Source of the DNA: Ensifer sp. PDNC004 | Lineage (GTDB): Bacteria > Pseudomonadota > Alphaproteobacteria > Rhizobiales > Rhizobiaceae | Assembly (NCBI RefSeq): GCF_016919405.1 | Contig: NZ_CP070353.1 | Coordinates: 2,852,501-2,916,500, forward strand | Length of the DNA stretch: 64,000 bases | Reading direction: 5' to 3' | In this document: positions 37,216 to 47,712 of the stretch, piece by piece | How the letters are laid out: every line of letters starts with the position of its first letter | Numbering within the stretch: position 1 is the first letter of the stretch | Program-made: the position numbers and the translations under genes | The notes under the pieces: model-generated | What the model saw: only the letters and a program-made list of their open reading frames with translations | Told to the model about the DNA's origin: nothing | Databases searched by the model: none

Positions 37216-40200
37216 CAGCCTCGGCCCCGAGCAGGCGACGCCGCAAGGCTGGCTCGACTGGACCTCGCGCCGGCAGTCGCTGGCCTCGGACCCGGACCGC
37301 TCCGCCTGGGTGTCGGCCAATGCCGGCTCCGGCAAGACCCATGTGCTGACCCAGCGGGTGATCCGGCTGCTGCTTGCCGGCTGCCGCCCATCGGCGATCC
37401 TCTGCCTCACCTATACCAAGGCGGCGGCGTCCGAAATGTCGAACCGCGTCTTCGAACGGCTGGCCGAATGGGTAACGCTCGACGACGCGACGCTGGAAAA
37501 GCGGATCGAGGCGATCGAGGGCGAACGGCCTGGGCGTTTGAAGCTGCAGGAGGCGCGCCGCCTGTTCGCACGCGCGCTGGAGACCCCGGGCGGCCTGAAG
37601 ATCCAGACGATCCACGCCTTTTGCGAGGCGCTGCTGCACCAGTTCCCGCTGGAGGCCAACGTCGCCGGCCATTTCTCAGTTCTCGACGATCGCGCGGCTG
37701 CGGTTCTGCTGGCCGATGCGCGCCGGCTGCTGCTGACCGCGACTGCGGCCAAGGACGATCCGGCGCTTGCCCACGCCTTTGCCACCGTACTCGACATCGC
37801 CGACGATACCGGCCTGGAAAAACTGCTGGCCGCAATCGTCGGAAACCGAACCGCGATCCAGGTCTTCCTCGAACACGCCGACGGGCTCGGCGGCACGGAG
37901 GCCGAGCTGCGCCGGGCGTTGAAGCTAGTCCCGGGGGAAAGCGTCGACAGCGCCATGGCGACGATCTGGCCCTTGGCGGGTCTGAACGGCGCGGCGCTTG
38001 AGCGGTACTTCTCGCTCGCCGCCAGCGTCGGCGGCACGAAGGTGCTCGACTTCGCGGAGGGACTGCGGACCGTTTCGAAGATGACGGACCTCGGCGCGCG
38101 CTATGACGGCCTGCGTCATCTGTTCTTCACCGGCACCGGCAAGCCGCGGGCGCAATCCGCCTTTCTCAACAAGGCGATGCAGCAGGCTGCCCCCGATCTC
38201 ATCGACCTCTTGGACGAGGCCTACCGCCATGTCGTCGCCAGCATCGATCACATCAGCATCCTCCGGATGTTCGAGGCGACGCTGGCGGCGTTGACGCTCG
38301 CCGAGCGCCTGAATGCCGACTATGAAGAACTGAAGCGGCGGCGCAGCCAGCTCGATTTCGAGGACCTGATCAACCGAACGGCAGCACTCTTTGCCCGCGG
38401 CGATGTCAGCGCCTGGGTGCACTACAAGCTCGATCAGGGCATCGACCATATCCTCGTCGACGAGGCGCAGGACACCAGCCCGGCGCAGTGGACGATCATC
38501 CAAGCGCTGGCTTCGGATTTCTTCTCGGGCGAGAGCGCACGCGGTGCGGCCCGCACGATGTTTGCCGTCGGTGACGAGAAACAGTCGATCTACTCGTTCC
38601 AGGGTGCGCGTCCGGAGCGTTTTTCGCGCGAGAGCCAGGAGACCGAACGGCGGGTGCGCGACGGCGGCAAGGCTTTCGAGCCGATCCGCCTGCAGCTCTC
38701 CTTCCGCTCGACCGTCGACGTGCTGTCGGCCGTCGACGCCGTCTTTGCCAATCCGGCGCATGCGCGGGGCCTCAGCGCCCGCAGCGAGCCGGTGGTGCAT
38801 GCTTCGAACCGCATCGGCCATCCCGGCGCCGTCGACATCTGGGACGTGATCGCCGCCGAACCGGTGGATACGGACGAGGAATGGACCGCCGCCTTCGACG
38901 CGACACCGGAGAGCGCGCCGGTCAATATCCTCGCCCGCCGGATCGCGGCCACGCTGGAAAGCTGGATCGGCAAGGAGACGATCGTCGAGAAGGGAGTTCG
39001 CCGGCCGATGCGTCCGGGCGACGTCATCGTGCTGGTTCGCAAACGCGACGCCTTTGTCAACGCGCTGACGAGAGCGCTCAAGCGCCGCAACAACATTCCC
39101 GTCGCCGGCGCCGACCGGTTGGTGCTCACCAAGCATATTGCCGTGCAGGACCTGCTCGCCCTCGGGCGGTTCGTGCTTTTGCCGCAGGACGACCTGTCGC
39201 TGGCAGCGCTGATGAAGAGCCCGCTGTTCAACCTCGGCGAGGACGCGCTGTTCGAACTCGCGGCCCGGCGCGGCGAGGGCGAAAGCCTTTGGCAGCGGCT
39301 GCAGCACGAAGCCGATGACGGCATCCTGTTTCACCAGACGGCGCGAACGCTGAAATCCTACATGGCGCTCGCAAGCCAACTGGCGCCGCATGACTTCTAT
39401 GCCCGCGTCCTCGGCATGCATGGCGGCCGCGCCGCCTTTCTCGCGCGCCTTGGCACCGAGGTCAGCGACATTCTCGACGAGTTCCTGACCTTCGCGCTCG
39501 ACCAGGAGCGAAGCGGCCTGCCCGGCCTGCAAGCCTTCGTCTCGACGCTGGAAATGGAAGCACCGACGGTCAAGCGCGAGCAGGACAAGGAACGCGACGA
39601 AGTCCGGATCATGACCGTGCACGCGGCCAAGGGCCTGGAAGCGCCGGTCGTCTTCCTCGCCGATGGTGGCGGGGCGGCGTTCAGCAACCAGCATGTGCCC
39701 TCTCTCCGCTTTCTGGAACTGACCCAGAGGGATGGCACCGTCCTGCCGCTTCCGGTGTGGCGCGCGCCGGGCGCGGAATCGAACTCGCTCATCAGCGCCG
39801 ACGGCGAGCGCCTGAAGACGCTGGCAGAGGAGGAATATCGTCGCCTGCTCTATGTCGGCATGACCCGCGCCGCCGACCGCCTGATCGTCTGCGGTTATCG
39901 CGGCCAGCGGGCCGTTGCCGATACATGGCATGCCATGGTGCAGGCGAGCCTTGCCGGAGATGAAAGCAGCCGCGGCTACCCGACCAGCTTCCATGCCGGC
40001 GGCGAGGAATGGTCCGGCCATGCCTGGCGCGACAAACAGCTTGAGCGCGATCTACCCTCCGGCGATGCACGCTCGGCCGATTCCGGCCGTCCCACCACCA
40101 CGCTGCCGAAGGCGCTTTCGACGCCGTTGCCGCCGCAAAAGCGGCTACCGCGCCCGCTCACCCCTTCCGGCGTCGGCATTGCGGTCGACGAGGATGACGG

Positions 40201-40771
40201 CGATGCGCTCGTCGGCTCGGCTCTTTTCTCGGAAAAGGCGCCGGCAAATCTCTCGATGCTGCGGGGCGCCATCCTGCACCGCCTGCTGCAGGTTCTGCCC
40301 TCGATGGCGGGAGACGATCGCCGGGCCGCGGCCGAACGCTATCTCGAACGATCCGTGCCCAGCTGGCCGCCGGCACAGCGCGCCGCACTGATCGCCAGCA
40401 TCGAAACGGTGCTCGCCCATCCGGATCTCGGCGCAGTGTTCTCGGCGAGCAGCCGGGCCGAGGTTTCGGTCATGGGCACGCTGACGCTCGGCAAGCGCGA
40501 GCACGCGGTTTCCGGCCGGATCGATCGGCTGGCCGTCGGCGATGGCGTCGTGACGATTGCCGACTTCAAGACCAATCGGCAGGTGCCGCCATCGCCTGGC
40601 GACATTCCCTTCGCCTATACGGCGCAGCTTGCAATCTACCGGGCGCTCCTGCAGCCGCTTTATCCGGCGCATGCGTTTCGATGCGTGCTGATCTTCACCG
40701 AGGGGCCGGCAATCCACGTCGTTCCCGATCAAGCGCTCGACAGGAGCCTTGAAGACCTCGCGACAAAGTGA
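37199..40771 (+). CDS. addA: Double-strand break repair helicase-nuclease AddA
   Basis: UvrD/RecB-type 3'-5' helicase with a C-terminal nuclease, 1190 residues. Walker A is SANAGSGKTHVLTQR near residue 40; Walker B is HILVDEAQDTSPAQW; motif III is AVGDEKQSIYSFQGA; motif V is RIMTVHAAKGLEAPVVFLAD; motif VI is RLLYVGMTRAADRLIV. The nuclease motif is SGRIDRLAV...TIADFKTN with the downstream YTAQLAIYR. Together with AddB it resects ends and loads RecA. It is the last gene of the divL-tsaE-murU-addB-addA run; trxA follows after 86 bases. Confidence 0.97.
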   Translation: MAMRDDSLGPEQATPQGWLDWTSRRQSLASDPDRSAWVSANAGSGKTHVLTQRVIRLLLAGCRPSAILCLTYTKAAASEMSNRVFERLAEWVTLDDATLEKRIEAIEGERPGRLKLQEARRLFARALETPGGLKIQTIHAFCEALLHQFPLEANVAGHFSVLDDRAAAVLLADARRLLLTATAAKDDPALAHAFATVLDIADDTGLEKLLAAIVGNRTAIQVFLEHADGLGGTEAELRRALKLVPGESVDSAMATIWPLAGLNGAALERYFSLAASVGGTKVLDFAEGLRTVSKMTDLGARYDGLRHLFFTGTGKPRAQSAFLNKAMQQAAPDLIDLLDEAYRHVVASIDHISILRMFEATLAALTLAERLNADYEELKRRRSQLDFEDLINRTAALFARGDVSAWVHYKLDQGIDHILVDEAQDTSPAQWTIIQALASDFFSGESARGAARTMFAVGDEKQSIYSFQGARPERFSRESQETERRVRDGGKAFEPIRLQLSFRSTVDVLSAVDAVFANPAHARGLSARSEPVVHASNRIGHPGAVDIWDVIAAEPVDTDEEWTAAFDATPESAPVNILARRIAATLESWIGKETIVEKGVRRPMRPGDVIVLVRKRDAFVNALTRALKRRNNIPVAGADRLVLTKHIAVQDLLALGRFVLLPQDDLSLAALMKSPLFNLGEDALFELAARRGEGESLWQRLQHEADDGILFHQTARTLKSYMALASQLAPHDFYARVLGMHGGRAAFLARLGTEVSDILDEFLTFALDQERSGLPGLQAFVSTLEMEAPTVKREQDKERDEVRIMTVHAAKGLEAPVVFLADGGGAAFSNQHVPSLRFLELTQRDGTVLPLPVWRAPGAESNSLISADGERLKTLAEEEYRRLLYVGMTRAADRLIVCGYRGQRAVADTWHAMVQASLAGDESSRGYPTSFHAGGEEWSGHAWRDKQLERDLPSGDARSADSGRPTTTLPKALSTPLPPQKRLPRPLTPSGVGIAVDEDDGDALVGSALFSEKAPANLSMLRGAILHRLLQVLPSMAGDDRRAAAERYLERSVPSWPPAQRAALIASIETVLAHPDLGAVFSASSRAEVSVMGTLTLGKREHAVSGRIDRLAVGDGVVTIADFKTNRQVPPSPGDIPFAYTAQLAIYRALLQPLYPAHAFRCVLIFTEGPAIHVVPDQALDRSLEDLATK

Positions 40772-40857
40772 GATACCCGATATTGAAAATCCAGCGGTGC
40801 CTTCTCACATGAGACACAACATCTGGATACTGACATTCCGAACGCAAGGAGCAGCCT

Positions 40858-41181
40858 ATGGCTACTGTAAAGGTCGATACGTCCAATTTTCAGCAGGAAG
40901 TGCTGAACTCCGCCGAGCCGGTGGTTGTCGATTTCTGGGCTGAATGGTGCGGCCCGTGCAAGATGATCGCGCCGAGCCTCGAGGAAATCTCGAACGAACT
41001 CGCCGGCAAGGTCAAGGTTGCCAAGCTCAACATCGACGAAAACCCGGAACTGGCCGCCCAGTACGGCGTTCGCTCGATCCCGACGCTCGCCATGTTCAAG
41101 GCCGGCGAAGTGGCCGACATCAAGGTTGGCGCCGCTCCGAAGACGGCTCTGTCCTCGTGGATCTCCACGGCGGTCGCATAA
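40858..41181 (+). CDS. trxA: Thioredoxin 1
   Basis: Cytoplasmic thiol-disulfide reductant of 107 residues. The redox site is [13 protein letters not shown] (Cys31, Cys34) and the cis-proline lies in [17 protein letters not shown] lies upstream of the start. It sits in its own unit, bounded downstream by a strong terminator shared with folC. Confidence 0.97.
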   Translation: MATVKVDTSNFQQEVLNSAEPVVVDFWAEWCGPCKMIAPSLEEISNELAGKVKVAKLNIDENPELAAQYGVRSIPTLAMFKAGEVADIKVGAAPKTALSSWISTAVA

Positions 41182-41205
41182 GGCGGATTCACCGCTGAGA
41201 ATATT

Positions 41206-41233
41206 AAAAGCCCGGCATGCCGGGCTTTTTTCT
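41206..41233. terminator. Bidirectional terminator between trxA and folC
   Basis: AAAAGCCCGGC-AT-GCCGGGCTTTT is a complete palindrome (41206-41229) flanked by A-rich sequence on one side and T-rich on the other, so it can terminate trxA on the plus strand and folC on the minus strand. Confidence 0.92.
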
Positions 41234-41274
41234 TGTCTTCAATCCGGAAACGGGCTGGCTGAGCCAGACCTTGA

Positions 41275-42618
41275 TCACTTCGGCGGCGTGCCGTTGTCGG
41301 CAAGCACGTCGCCCACCAGATAGAGCGAGCCGCCGATCAGGATGCGCGGCGGCGCCGGGTCTTCGTCGACCAGATTGGAGATGATCGTCAGCGCCTCGGC
41401 GACGGACGAGACCGCGGACGCCTCGAAGCCGACCGATGCGGCGTCGCTGGCAAGCGCCACCGGATCAAGCCCAGCATCGGAGCCGCGGATCGGAACGGTG
41501 AAGACCTGTTCAGCGAGATCAAGGAAGGCGCGGAAGTAGCCGATCGGCTCCTTGGTGTTGATCATGCCGATGATCAGGAACAAGGGTCGCGATTCGCGCT
41601 CCTCGAAGGTTGCCATCGCCTCGGCGATCACCTGGCCGGCACCGGGATTGTGGCCGCCATCGACCCAGATTTCCGCGCCAACCGGACCGTAATGCGTGAG
41701 TTTGCCGCTGGTCAGCCGCTGCAGGCGTCCGGGCCATTCGACGCCCGCAAGACCACGCTCGATCGCCGCTTCTGACACATCGAAACCGGCGGCCCGTACC
41801 GCGCGGATCGCCGCTGCGGCATTGGCATACTGGTGGCGGCCCGGCAGCTTCGGCAGCGGCAGGTCGGCGAGCCCGCCTTCGTCCTGATAGACGAGGCGAC
41901 CGAACTCCTCATGCGCCATGAAATCCTGGCCGTAGACGAACATCGGGCAGCCGAGGCGCTCGGCGGTCGAGACCAGCACATCCCGGGCGGCCTCTTCCTC
42001 CTGCTGGCCGATCACCACAGGGCAACCACGCTTCATGATGCCTGCCTTTTCGGCGGCAATCAGCTCCACCCGATCGCCGAGATAGGCCTGATGGTCGAGC
42101 GAGATCGGCATGACGACCGAAACGGCCGGACGGGCAATGACGTTGGTCGCATCGAAACGACCGCCAAGGCCGACCTCGATGATCGCTACATCGGCCGGAT
42201 GCTCGGCAAAGAGCACGAAGGTAACGGCGGTCAGGATCTCGAAGACGGTGATCTTCTCGCCGCCATTGGCTTCAGCAACGCGACGCACGGCATCGGCGAG
42301 AACGGGATCGCTGACGAGCTTCCCCTTGCCGCCCTTGACGCCCAGGCGATAGCGCTCGTGCCAGTTGACGAGATGTGGCGAGGTATGGACGTGAACACTG
42401 AGGCCGGCTGCTTCCAGGATCGCCCGAGAAAACGCGGTTGCCGAGCCTTTGCCGTTGGTACCGGCGACATGGATCACCGGCGGCAGGCGGTCCTGGGGAT
42501 TGCCGAGAGCTGCGAGAAGCCGGGTGATCCTGTCCAGCGACAAGTCGAAGCCCTTGGGGTGAAGGGCGAGAAGTTTTTCGATCTCATAGCCCGCTTCGCT
42601 GGCTTCCACCGCTGCCAT
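41275..42618 (-). CDS. folC: Folylpolyglutamate synthase / dihydrofolate synthase
   Basis: Mur-ligase-family enzyme of 447 residues adding glutamate to dihydropteroate and folates. The P-loop is VAGTNGKGSATAFSRAIL, followed by TSPHLVNWHERYR and IIEVGLGGRFDATNV. DGGHNPGA is the C-terminal domain signature. It is the last gene of the trpF-trpB-trpA-accD-folC order found in many alphaproteobacteria; 154 bases separate it from accD. Confidence 0.96.
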   Translation of the reverse strand: MAAVEASEAGYEIEKLLALHPKGFDLSLDRITRLLAALGNPQDRLPPVIHVAGTNGKGSATAFSRAILEAAGLSVHVHTSPHLVNWHERYRLGVKGGKGKLVSDPVLADAVRRVAEANGGEKITVFEILTAVTFVLFAEHPADVAIIEVGLGGRFDATNVIARPAVSVVMPISLDHQAYLGDRVELIAAEKAGIMKRGCPVVIGQQEEEAARDVLVSTAERLGCPMFVYGQDFMAHEEFGRLVYQDEGGLADLPLPKLPGRHQYANAAAAIRAVRAAGFDVSEAAIERGLAGVEWPGRLQRLTSGKLTHYGPVGAEIWVDGGHNPGAGQVIAEAMATFEERESRPLFLIIGMINTKEPIGYFRAFLDLAEQVFTVPIRGSDAGLDPVALASDAASVGFEASAVSSVAEALTIISNLVDEDPAPPRILIGGSLYLVGDVLADNGTPPK

Positions 42619-42772
42619 CTCTTAACCCCGCCCCGACACGCTCGGCTGCTACAGGGCGCGCCCTATAGGCCGTCTACCGATCGCTGTAACGCCCTGAGTT
42701 GCAGCATCCCCGCTCACAAGAAATCGCGGAGATGCATCATTTTGTTCTATACAGTTCAGCCGACGCAGCGCT

Positions 42773-43687
42773 TCAGGCGCTGGCAGCGACCGGCAAGGCG
42801 GCCGGCTGCGTGCCGCCGTTGAGCTTCGAGGCTTCCGCCGGCTTCTTCATCAGGATCTTCAGAACCCGGGCGAGCGTCGACGGCAGATCATGGCGCTTGA
42901 CGACCATGTCGACCATGCCATGCTCCAGCAGGTATTCCGACGTCTGGAAACCTTCCGGCAGCTTCTCGCGCAGCGTCTGCTCGATCACGCGCTTGCCGGC
43001 AAAGCCGATTTCAGCGCCCGGCTCGGCCATGTGAATGTCGCCGAGCATCGCGTAGGATGCGGTAACGCCACCGGTGGTCGGGTTGGTGAGCACGACGATA
43101 TAGGGAAGGCCCGCTTCCTTGAGCATGTTGACGGCAACCGTGGTGCGCGGCAGCTGCATCAGCGACAGGATGCCTTCCTGCATGCGCGCGCCGCCGGAAG
43201 CCGGGAAGATGACCAGCGGGCACTTCTCGGAAATTGCCCGTTCGAAGGCCTTGATGATCGCCTCGCCGGCAGCCATGCCGAGCGAGCCGCCAATGAAGTT
43301 GAATTCGTGCACGACGGCGACGAGCTTGACGCCCTGGACGCGGCCGAGACCGGCAACGATCGTGTCTTCAAGTTCGGTCTTGGCACGGCTGTCGCGCAGA
43401 CGGTCCGAGTACTTCTTGGAATCGCGGAACTTCAGCGGATCCTGGGCAACCTTAGGCTGCGGAAGCGCTTCAAAGATGCCGCCGTCGAACAGGTCCTTCA
43501 ACCGCGCCTTGGCCGGCATCTTCATGTGGAAGCCGGACTGCGGGATGACCCACTTGTTTTCCTCGAGATCGCGGTGGAACACCATCTCGCCGGTTTCCGG
43601 GCACTTGATCCAGAGATTTTCCGGAACTTCCCGGCGGCCCAGCATCGAGTTGATCTTCGGCCGAACGTAGTTTGTGATCCAGTTCAC
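42773..43687 (-). CDS. accD: Acetyl-CoA carboxylase carboxyltransferase subunit beta
   Basis: Carboxyltransferase beta subunit, 304 residues, first committed step of fatty acid synthesis. The crotonase-fold core is intact: [38 protein letters not shown] and [16 protein letters not shown]. The N-terminal zinc ribbon is degenerate: only Cys29 of the four usual cysteines (C-x2-C-x15-C-x2-C) remains, the others being Thr32, Ile48 and Ser51. It lies between trpA and folC. The partner AccA is elsewhere. Confidence 0.96.
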   Translation of the reverse strand: MNWITNYVRPKINSMLGRREVPENLWIKCPETGEMVFHRDLEENKWVIPQSGFHMKMPAKARLKDLFDGGIFEALPQPKVAQDPLKFRDSKKYSDRLRDSRAKTELEDTIVAGLGRVQGVKLVAVVHEFNFIGGSLGMAAGEAIIKAFERAISEKCPLVIFPASGGARMQEGILSLMQLPRTTVAVNMLKEAGLPYIVVLTNPTTGGVTASYAMLGDIHMAEPGAEIGFAGKRVIEQTLREKLPEGFQTSEYLLEHGMVDMVVKRHDLPSTLARVLKILMKKPAEASKLNGGTQPAALPVAASA

Positions 43688-43737
43688 TTAGTAACTCCTG
43701 AAGATTTCCTTCGGGTTGTGCGCGCTAATATAGGCAA

Positions 43738-44577
43738 TTATTCGGCTGCTGCGAGACGTGCGGACCGCACGCCTGCCGAGAGCCCTCTCACCAGCGCTTC
43801 GACACCCGGAACCGTCGCATCGGTCGCCTTGCCCTCTTCGGTCAGGCTCGACGCGATCTGGTTGACGATCGCCGTACCGACGACCACACCATCGGCAGAT
43901 GCTCCGATGGCCCTTGCATGTTCCGCCGTCTTGACGCCGAAACCGACGCAAACGGGCAGATTGGTGTGTGCCTTGATACGCCCGACGGCGCCACCGATCA
44001 ACGACGGATCGGGCAGAGCCGATCCAGTGATGCCGTTCATCGACACGTAGTAGACGAAACCGGAGGTGTTTTCGAGCACCTTCGGCAGGCGACGGTCGTC
44101 CGTGGTCGGCGTCGCCAGGCGAATGAAGTTGATGCCCTTTTCCAGCGCCGGGATGCAGAGCTCGTCGTCCATTTCCGGCGGCAGGTCGACGACGATCAGG
44201 CCGTCGATCCCGGCTGAAAGCGCATCCGTCAGGAAGCGGTCGACGCCGTAGATATAGATCGGGTTGTAATAGCCCATCAGCACGATCGGGGTGCGCTCGT
44301 CGTCCTCGCGGAAGCGGCGGGCGATTTCGAGCGTCTTTTCAAGCGTCTGGCCGCCCTTCAGCGAGCGCTGGCCAGCCAACTGGATCGCCGGGCCGTCGGC
44401 CATCGGGTCAGAGAACGGCATGCCGAGTTCGATGACGTCGGCGCCGGCCTTCGGCAGCGCCTTCATGATCGAGACCGACGTCTCGAAATCCGGATCGCCG
44501 CCCATGAAATAGGTGACGAGGACCGGACGTCCTTCGGCCGCGACATCGGCAAATCGCTTGTCCATGCGTGCGGTCAT
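43738..44577 (-). CDS. trpA: Tryptophan synthase alpha subunit
   Basis: Cleaves indole-3-glycerol phosphate, 279 residues. The catalytic Glu is in [19 protein letters not shown] and the second acid is in [10 protein letters not shown]; phosphate-binding glycines lie in [10 protein letters not shown]. The start at 44577 (MTARMDKRF) is chosen from family length. It begins four bases after the trpB stop, so the two subunits are coupled. Confidence 0.97.
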   Translation of the reverse strand: MTARMDKRFADVAAEGRPVLVTYFMGGDPDFETSVSIMKALPKAGADVIELGMPFSDPMADGPAIQLAGQRSLKGGQTLEKTLEIARRFREDDERTPIVLMGYYNPIYIYGVDRFLTDALSAGIDGLIVVDLPPEMDDELCIPALEKGINFIRLATPTTDDRRLPKVLENTSGFVYYVSMNGITGSALPDPSLIGGAVGRIKAHTNLPVCVGFGVKTAEHARAIGASADGVVVGTAIVNQIASSLTEEGKATDATVPGVEALVRGLSAGVRSARLAAAE

Positions 44578-44581
44578 GATC

Positions 44582-45802
44582 TTACTGCCCCATTCCCAGT
44601 AACTTGCCGACGGTGAAGATGTCCTTGTCGCCACGGCCGGAGAGGTTCATCAGGATGATCTCGTCCTTGCCCATCTTCGGCGCGCGCTTGATCACCTCGG
44701 CAAGCGCATGCGACGGCTCGAGCGCCGGGATGATGCCCTCGAGACGGGTCAGCGTCTGGAAGGCTTCGAGCGCTTCGTGGTCCATGATCGGCACGTATTC
44801 GACGCGGCCGACATCGTTGAGCCAGGCGTGCTCCGGACCGATGCCGGGATAATCGAGGCCGGCCGAAATCGAATGGCCTTCCTTGATCTGTCCGTCGCCG
44901 TCCTGCAGCAGATAGGTGCGGTTGCCGTGCAGCACGCCCGGCGAACCGGCGGTGATCGAGGCGCAATGCTCGTCGCCTTCAATGCCCTTGCCGCCGGCTT
45001 CGACGCCGACGATCTTGACGCTCTCGTCATCGAGGAACGGATGGAAGATGCCGATCGCGTTGGAGCCACCACCAACGGCGGCAATGACGAGATCCGGCAG
45101 CCGGCCTTCGGCAGCGAGCATCTGCTCCTTGGCTTCCTGGCCGATGACGGCCTGGAAATCGCGGACCATCTCCGGATAGGGATGCGGGCCGGCAGCCGTG
45201 CCGATCAGGTAGTAGGTGTTGTCGACATTGGTGACCCAGTCACGCAGCGCTTCATTCATGGCGTCCTTGAGCGTGCCGCTGCCGGCGGTTACCGGCTTTA
45301 CCTCGGCGCCCAGGAGCTTCATGCGGAAAACGTTCGGCGCCTGGCGCTCGACGTCGGTCGCACCCATGTAGACGACGCAAGGCAGGCCGAAGCGGGCGGC
45401 GACGGTTGCCGAGGCCACGCCATGCTGGCCGGCGCCGGTCTCAGCGATGATGCGCGTCTTGCCCATGCGCTTGGCGAGCAGGATCTGGCCAATGCAATTG
45501 TTGATCTTGTGGGAACCGGTGTGGTTCAGCTCTTCGCGCTTGAAGTAGATCTTGGCGCCGCCAAGCTCCGCCGTCAGCCGTTCAGCGAAGTAGAGCGGGC
45601 TCGGGCGGCCGATATAATGCGCGCCGAGATGTTCCAGCTCCGCCTTGAAGGCCGGATCGTTCTTCGCGTTGTCCCACTCGTTCTGGAGATCGAGGATCAG
45701 CGGCATCAGAGTTTCGGCCACGAAGCGGCCGCCGAAGATACCGAAACGGCCGTCCTCGTCCGGGCCACCCCGGAAGGAATTCAACTTTGGCGCCTGGTTC
45801 AC
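44582..45802 (-). CDS. trpB: Tryptophan synthase beta subunit
   Basis: PLP enzyme joining indole and serine, 406 residues. The PLP lysine lies in [11 protein letters not shown], the phosphate-binding loop is [12 protein letters not shown], and the [12 protein letters not shown] and [11 protein letters not shown] segments are invariant family motifs. Its start overlaps the trpF stop by 4 bases. Confidence 0.98.
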   Translation of the reverse strand: MNQAPKLNSFRGGPDEDGRFGIFGGRFVAETLMPLILDLQNEWDNAKNDPAFKAELEHLGAHYIGRPSPLYFAERLTAELGGAKIYFKREELNHTGSHKINNCIGQILLAKRMGKTRIIAETGAGQHGVASATVAARFGLPCVVYMGATDVERQAPNVFRMKLLGAEVKPVTAGSGTLKDAMNEALRDWVTNVDNTYYLIGTAAGPHPYPEMVRDFQAVIGQEAKEQMLAAEGRLPDLVIAAVGGGSNAIGIFHPFLDDESVKIVGVEAGGKGIEGDEHCASITAGSPGVLHGNRTYLLQDGDGQIKEGHSISAGLDYPGIGPEHAWLNDVGRVEYVPIMDHEALEAFQTLTRLEGIIPALEPSHALAEVIKRAPKMGKDEIILMNLSGRGDKDIFTVGKLLGMGQ

Positions 45803-46473
45803 GTCCTGCTCCCTGACCGTGGCATGTCCGCCTCTGCCTGGCGAACGGCATTGAAAAACGATTCCATGAGCTTCAGATCCTTGACGCCCGGCGCGCTCTC
45901 GACGCCGGAGGAGATATCGATGGCACGCGCGCTGGTCTGCGCCATGGCCTCGCCAATGTTATCGGCGTTAAGACCACCGGAAAGCATGTAATCGACGCTT
46001 CCGTCAAGCGCATCGAGCAGCTTCCAGTCAAAGGAAACGCCGTTGCCACCGGGCAATTCGGACCCTTTTGGCGGCTTGGCATCGAAGAGGAAGCGATCGG
46101 CGATGCCTATATAGGCATCGATCTTTTCAAGGTCCGATGCTTCGCGCACCGAAAAGGCCTTCATGACGGGAAGGCCATACATTGCCTTGACCGTCAGCAG
46201 TCGATCCGCGTCCTCGCTGCCATGAAGCTGCAGGATATCCGGGTTGAGCGCCGAAACGATTTCATCGAGCTCGTCATTGTCGGCATTGACGGTGACGGCG
46301 ACAATCTTCGCCTGGCCGCGAATCCTGTCGGCGATGCGGCCGGCATCGTCGGGCTCGATGTTCCTGGGGCTCTTCGGGAAAAAGATGAAGCCGACATGGG
46401 ATGCGCCGAGCGCGACAGCACGCTCCGCCGCTTCCGCGGTCTTCAGCCCGCATATCTTCACTTGGGTTTTCAT
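45799..46473 (-). CDS. trpF: Phosphoribosylanthranilate isomerase
   Basis: Amadori isomerase of 224 residues, monofunctional. The catalytic Cys is in [12 protein letters not shown] and the Asp in [18 protein letters not shown] region; the phosphate-binding end is [10 protein letters not shown]. Upstream in-frame codons are not family-like, so the start is set at 46473. It leads the trpFBA-accD-folC series and diverges from the small membrane protein at 46630. Confidence 0.95.
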   Translation of the reverse strand: MKTQVKICGLKTAEAAERAVALGASHVGFIFFPKSPRNIEPDDAGRIADRIRGQAKIVAVTVNADNDELDEIVSALNPDILQLHGSEDADRLLTVKAMYGLPVMKAFSVREASDLEKIDAYIGIADRFLFDAKPPKGSELPGGNGVSFDWKLLDALDGSVDYMLSGGLNADNIGEAMAQTSARAIDISSGVESAPGVKDLKLMESFFNAVRQAEADMPRSGSRT

Positions 46474-46629
46474 GAGAAGCGACCTTGCATGAAATGCCGC
46501 GCGAGTCGAGCCAAAAACCGACGCAAAAGCGGTCACTCAGCGCCCCTGCACCCGTCCTTCGCCGGGTGTGCGCCCCTTGCGCGGCAGGCGCGCTTTTACC
46601 ATATGCATTTTACCACAACGGAGAGACTG

Positions 46630-46824
46630 ATGCGCCTGTTGCTCGCGCTTATCCTGCCCTGGCTGCAGTTTTTTACCATCGGCCGCCCCTTTGCCGGCCT
46701 CATTTGCCTGATCCTGCAACTGACGCTGATCGGCTGGGTACCGGCGGCGATCTGGTCGGTCTATGCCCTCAGCCAATACAAGACCGACGAGAAGATCCGC
46801 GAAGCGCTGCGCCACCGCGCATAA
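46630..46824 (+). CDS. Pmp3/YqaE-like small membrane protein
   Basis: A 64-residue protein with two hydrophobic segments (LLLALILPWLQFFTIG and LICLILQLTLIGWVPAAIWSVYAL), matching the layout of the YqaE/Pmp3/UPF0057 family, whose members affect membrane potential and salt or acid tolerance. The charged C-terminus is KTDEKIREALRHR. The longer reading frame that contains it starts at 46222 inside trpF and is not credible; GGAGAG lies directly upstream of the ATG used here. It is convergent with the metallopeptidase gene, with 25 bases between stops. Confidence 0.82.
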   Translation: MRLLLALILPWLQFFTIGRPFAGLICLILQLTLIGWVPAAIWSVYALSQYKTDEKIREALRHRA

Positions 46825-46849
46825 CGAGCCGCTCATCGCCCTCCAGGAT

Positions 46850-47602
46850 TCAATCGAAGTCGATCGCGTGAAGCATCGTGCCGTTGCGGCGGAGCCAGCG
46901 CTTGGCGTCCTCCGTATCGGGGCACAATCTGCCGCAGAGCGCCCAGAAGTTCGGGCCGTGGTTCATTTCCTGCAGATGCGCCACTTCATGCGCCGCGAGA
47001 TAGGCGATGACCCTTGGCGGCGCCATGACGATGCGCCAGGAGAAACTCAACGCCCCGTCGGCCGAGCATGATCCCCAGCGGCTGCGCGTGTCCTTGAGCG
47101 ACAGCGACTTTGCCCGTCGGCCGATACGGCCGGTGTAGATCGCCACCAACCGGTCGAGGTCCTGGCGGGCTTCCTTCTTCAGGAAATCGACGATGCGCCG
47201 GTTGAGGTGTTCCTCGCCGCCGCTGACGCGCAGCACCGGTTCGTCATCGATCACGATCGCTTCCGTGAGCCCGCGGATCTTGCCGGTGCGCTCGATGCGG
47301 TGGGAGACGCCGCGAATGAGGATGGAACCGCCCTCCTCGATCTGGCTCTCGCCAGAGAAGCGCGCGAGCTTGGTCATCAGCCAGCCCTGGTGTCGTGTCA
47401 GGAAGGCGTTGACCTCTCGCTCGGGGAGGCCCTGCGGCACGGTCATCTTCAGAGCCCGGCCGCCCGGCTCGATGCGCAGCGTCATGCGCGTCGCGCGCGC
47501 GTTCTGCTTGATCGTCAGCGGCAGGGACTTGCCGGCGACCTCGATCTGCCGCGTCGTTGCGGGTGGTGCAGGTTGAATGCGCCGCTTGAAGGAAGGGAAC
47601 AT
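46850..47602 (-). CDS. YgjP-like/SprT-like metallopeptidase (M48/DUF45 family)
   Basis: Protein of 250 residues with the zinc motif HEVAHLQEMNHGPNFWAL (HExxH plus a third His six residues on), preceded by the family block DTRSRWGSCSADGALSFSWRIVMAP. No signal peptide, so cytoplasmic. The N-terminal half is basic. This is the YgjP/DUF45 group; physiological substrates are unknown. Confidence 0.88.
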   Translation of the reverse strand: MFPSFKRRIQPAPPATTRQIEVAGKSLPLTIKQNARATRMTLRIEPGGRALKMTVPQGLPEREVNAFLTRHQGWLMTKLARFSGESQIEEGGSILIRGVSHRIERTGKIRGLTEAIVIDDEPVLRVSGGEEHLNRRIVDFLKKEARQDLDRLVAIYTGRIGRRAKSLSLKDTRSRWGSCSADGALSFSWRIVMAPPRVIAYLAAHEVAHLQEMNHGPNFWALCGRLCPDTEDAKRWLRRNGTMLHAIDFD

Positions 47603-47672
47603 GCAGGCTTTCTAACCGATTCGCGGGGCTTTCGCCTACAGTTCACAGGTTGGGGTGCATGCCAAAAGTGAT

Positions 47673-47696
47673 CCGGCGTTTCATGTGAAACGCCGG
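47673..47696. repeat. Perfect 24-bp palindrome downstream of the DUF2852 gene
   Basis: CCGGCGTTTCA-TG-TGAAACGCCGG is an 11-base perfect inverted repeat with a 2-base centre. It lies 17 bases past the DUF2852 stop on the minus strand, followed only by a short T-run (ATCACTTTT), so it is a weak terminator candidate. Its core also matches the parS consensus at 13 of 16 positions but has CATGTG instead of CACGTG. Confidence 0.6.
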
Positions 47697-47712
47697 AAGC
47701 GGTTTCGTCAGG

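Noticed and set aside
37925..40021. 698-codon open frame on the minus strand
   Set aside because: It lies wholly opposite addA, whose helicase motifs are intact, and has no recognisable domain.
46222..46629. Long upstream extension of the small membrane protein frame
   Set aside because: It runs antisense through trpF, while a good ribosome binding site precedes the short form at 46630.
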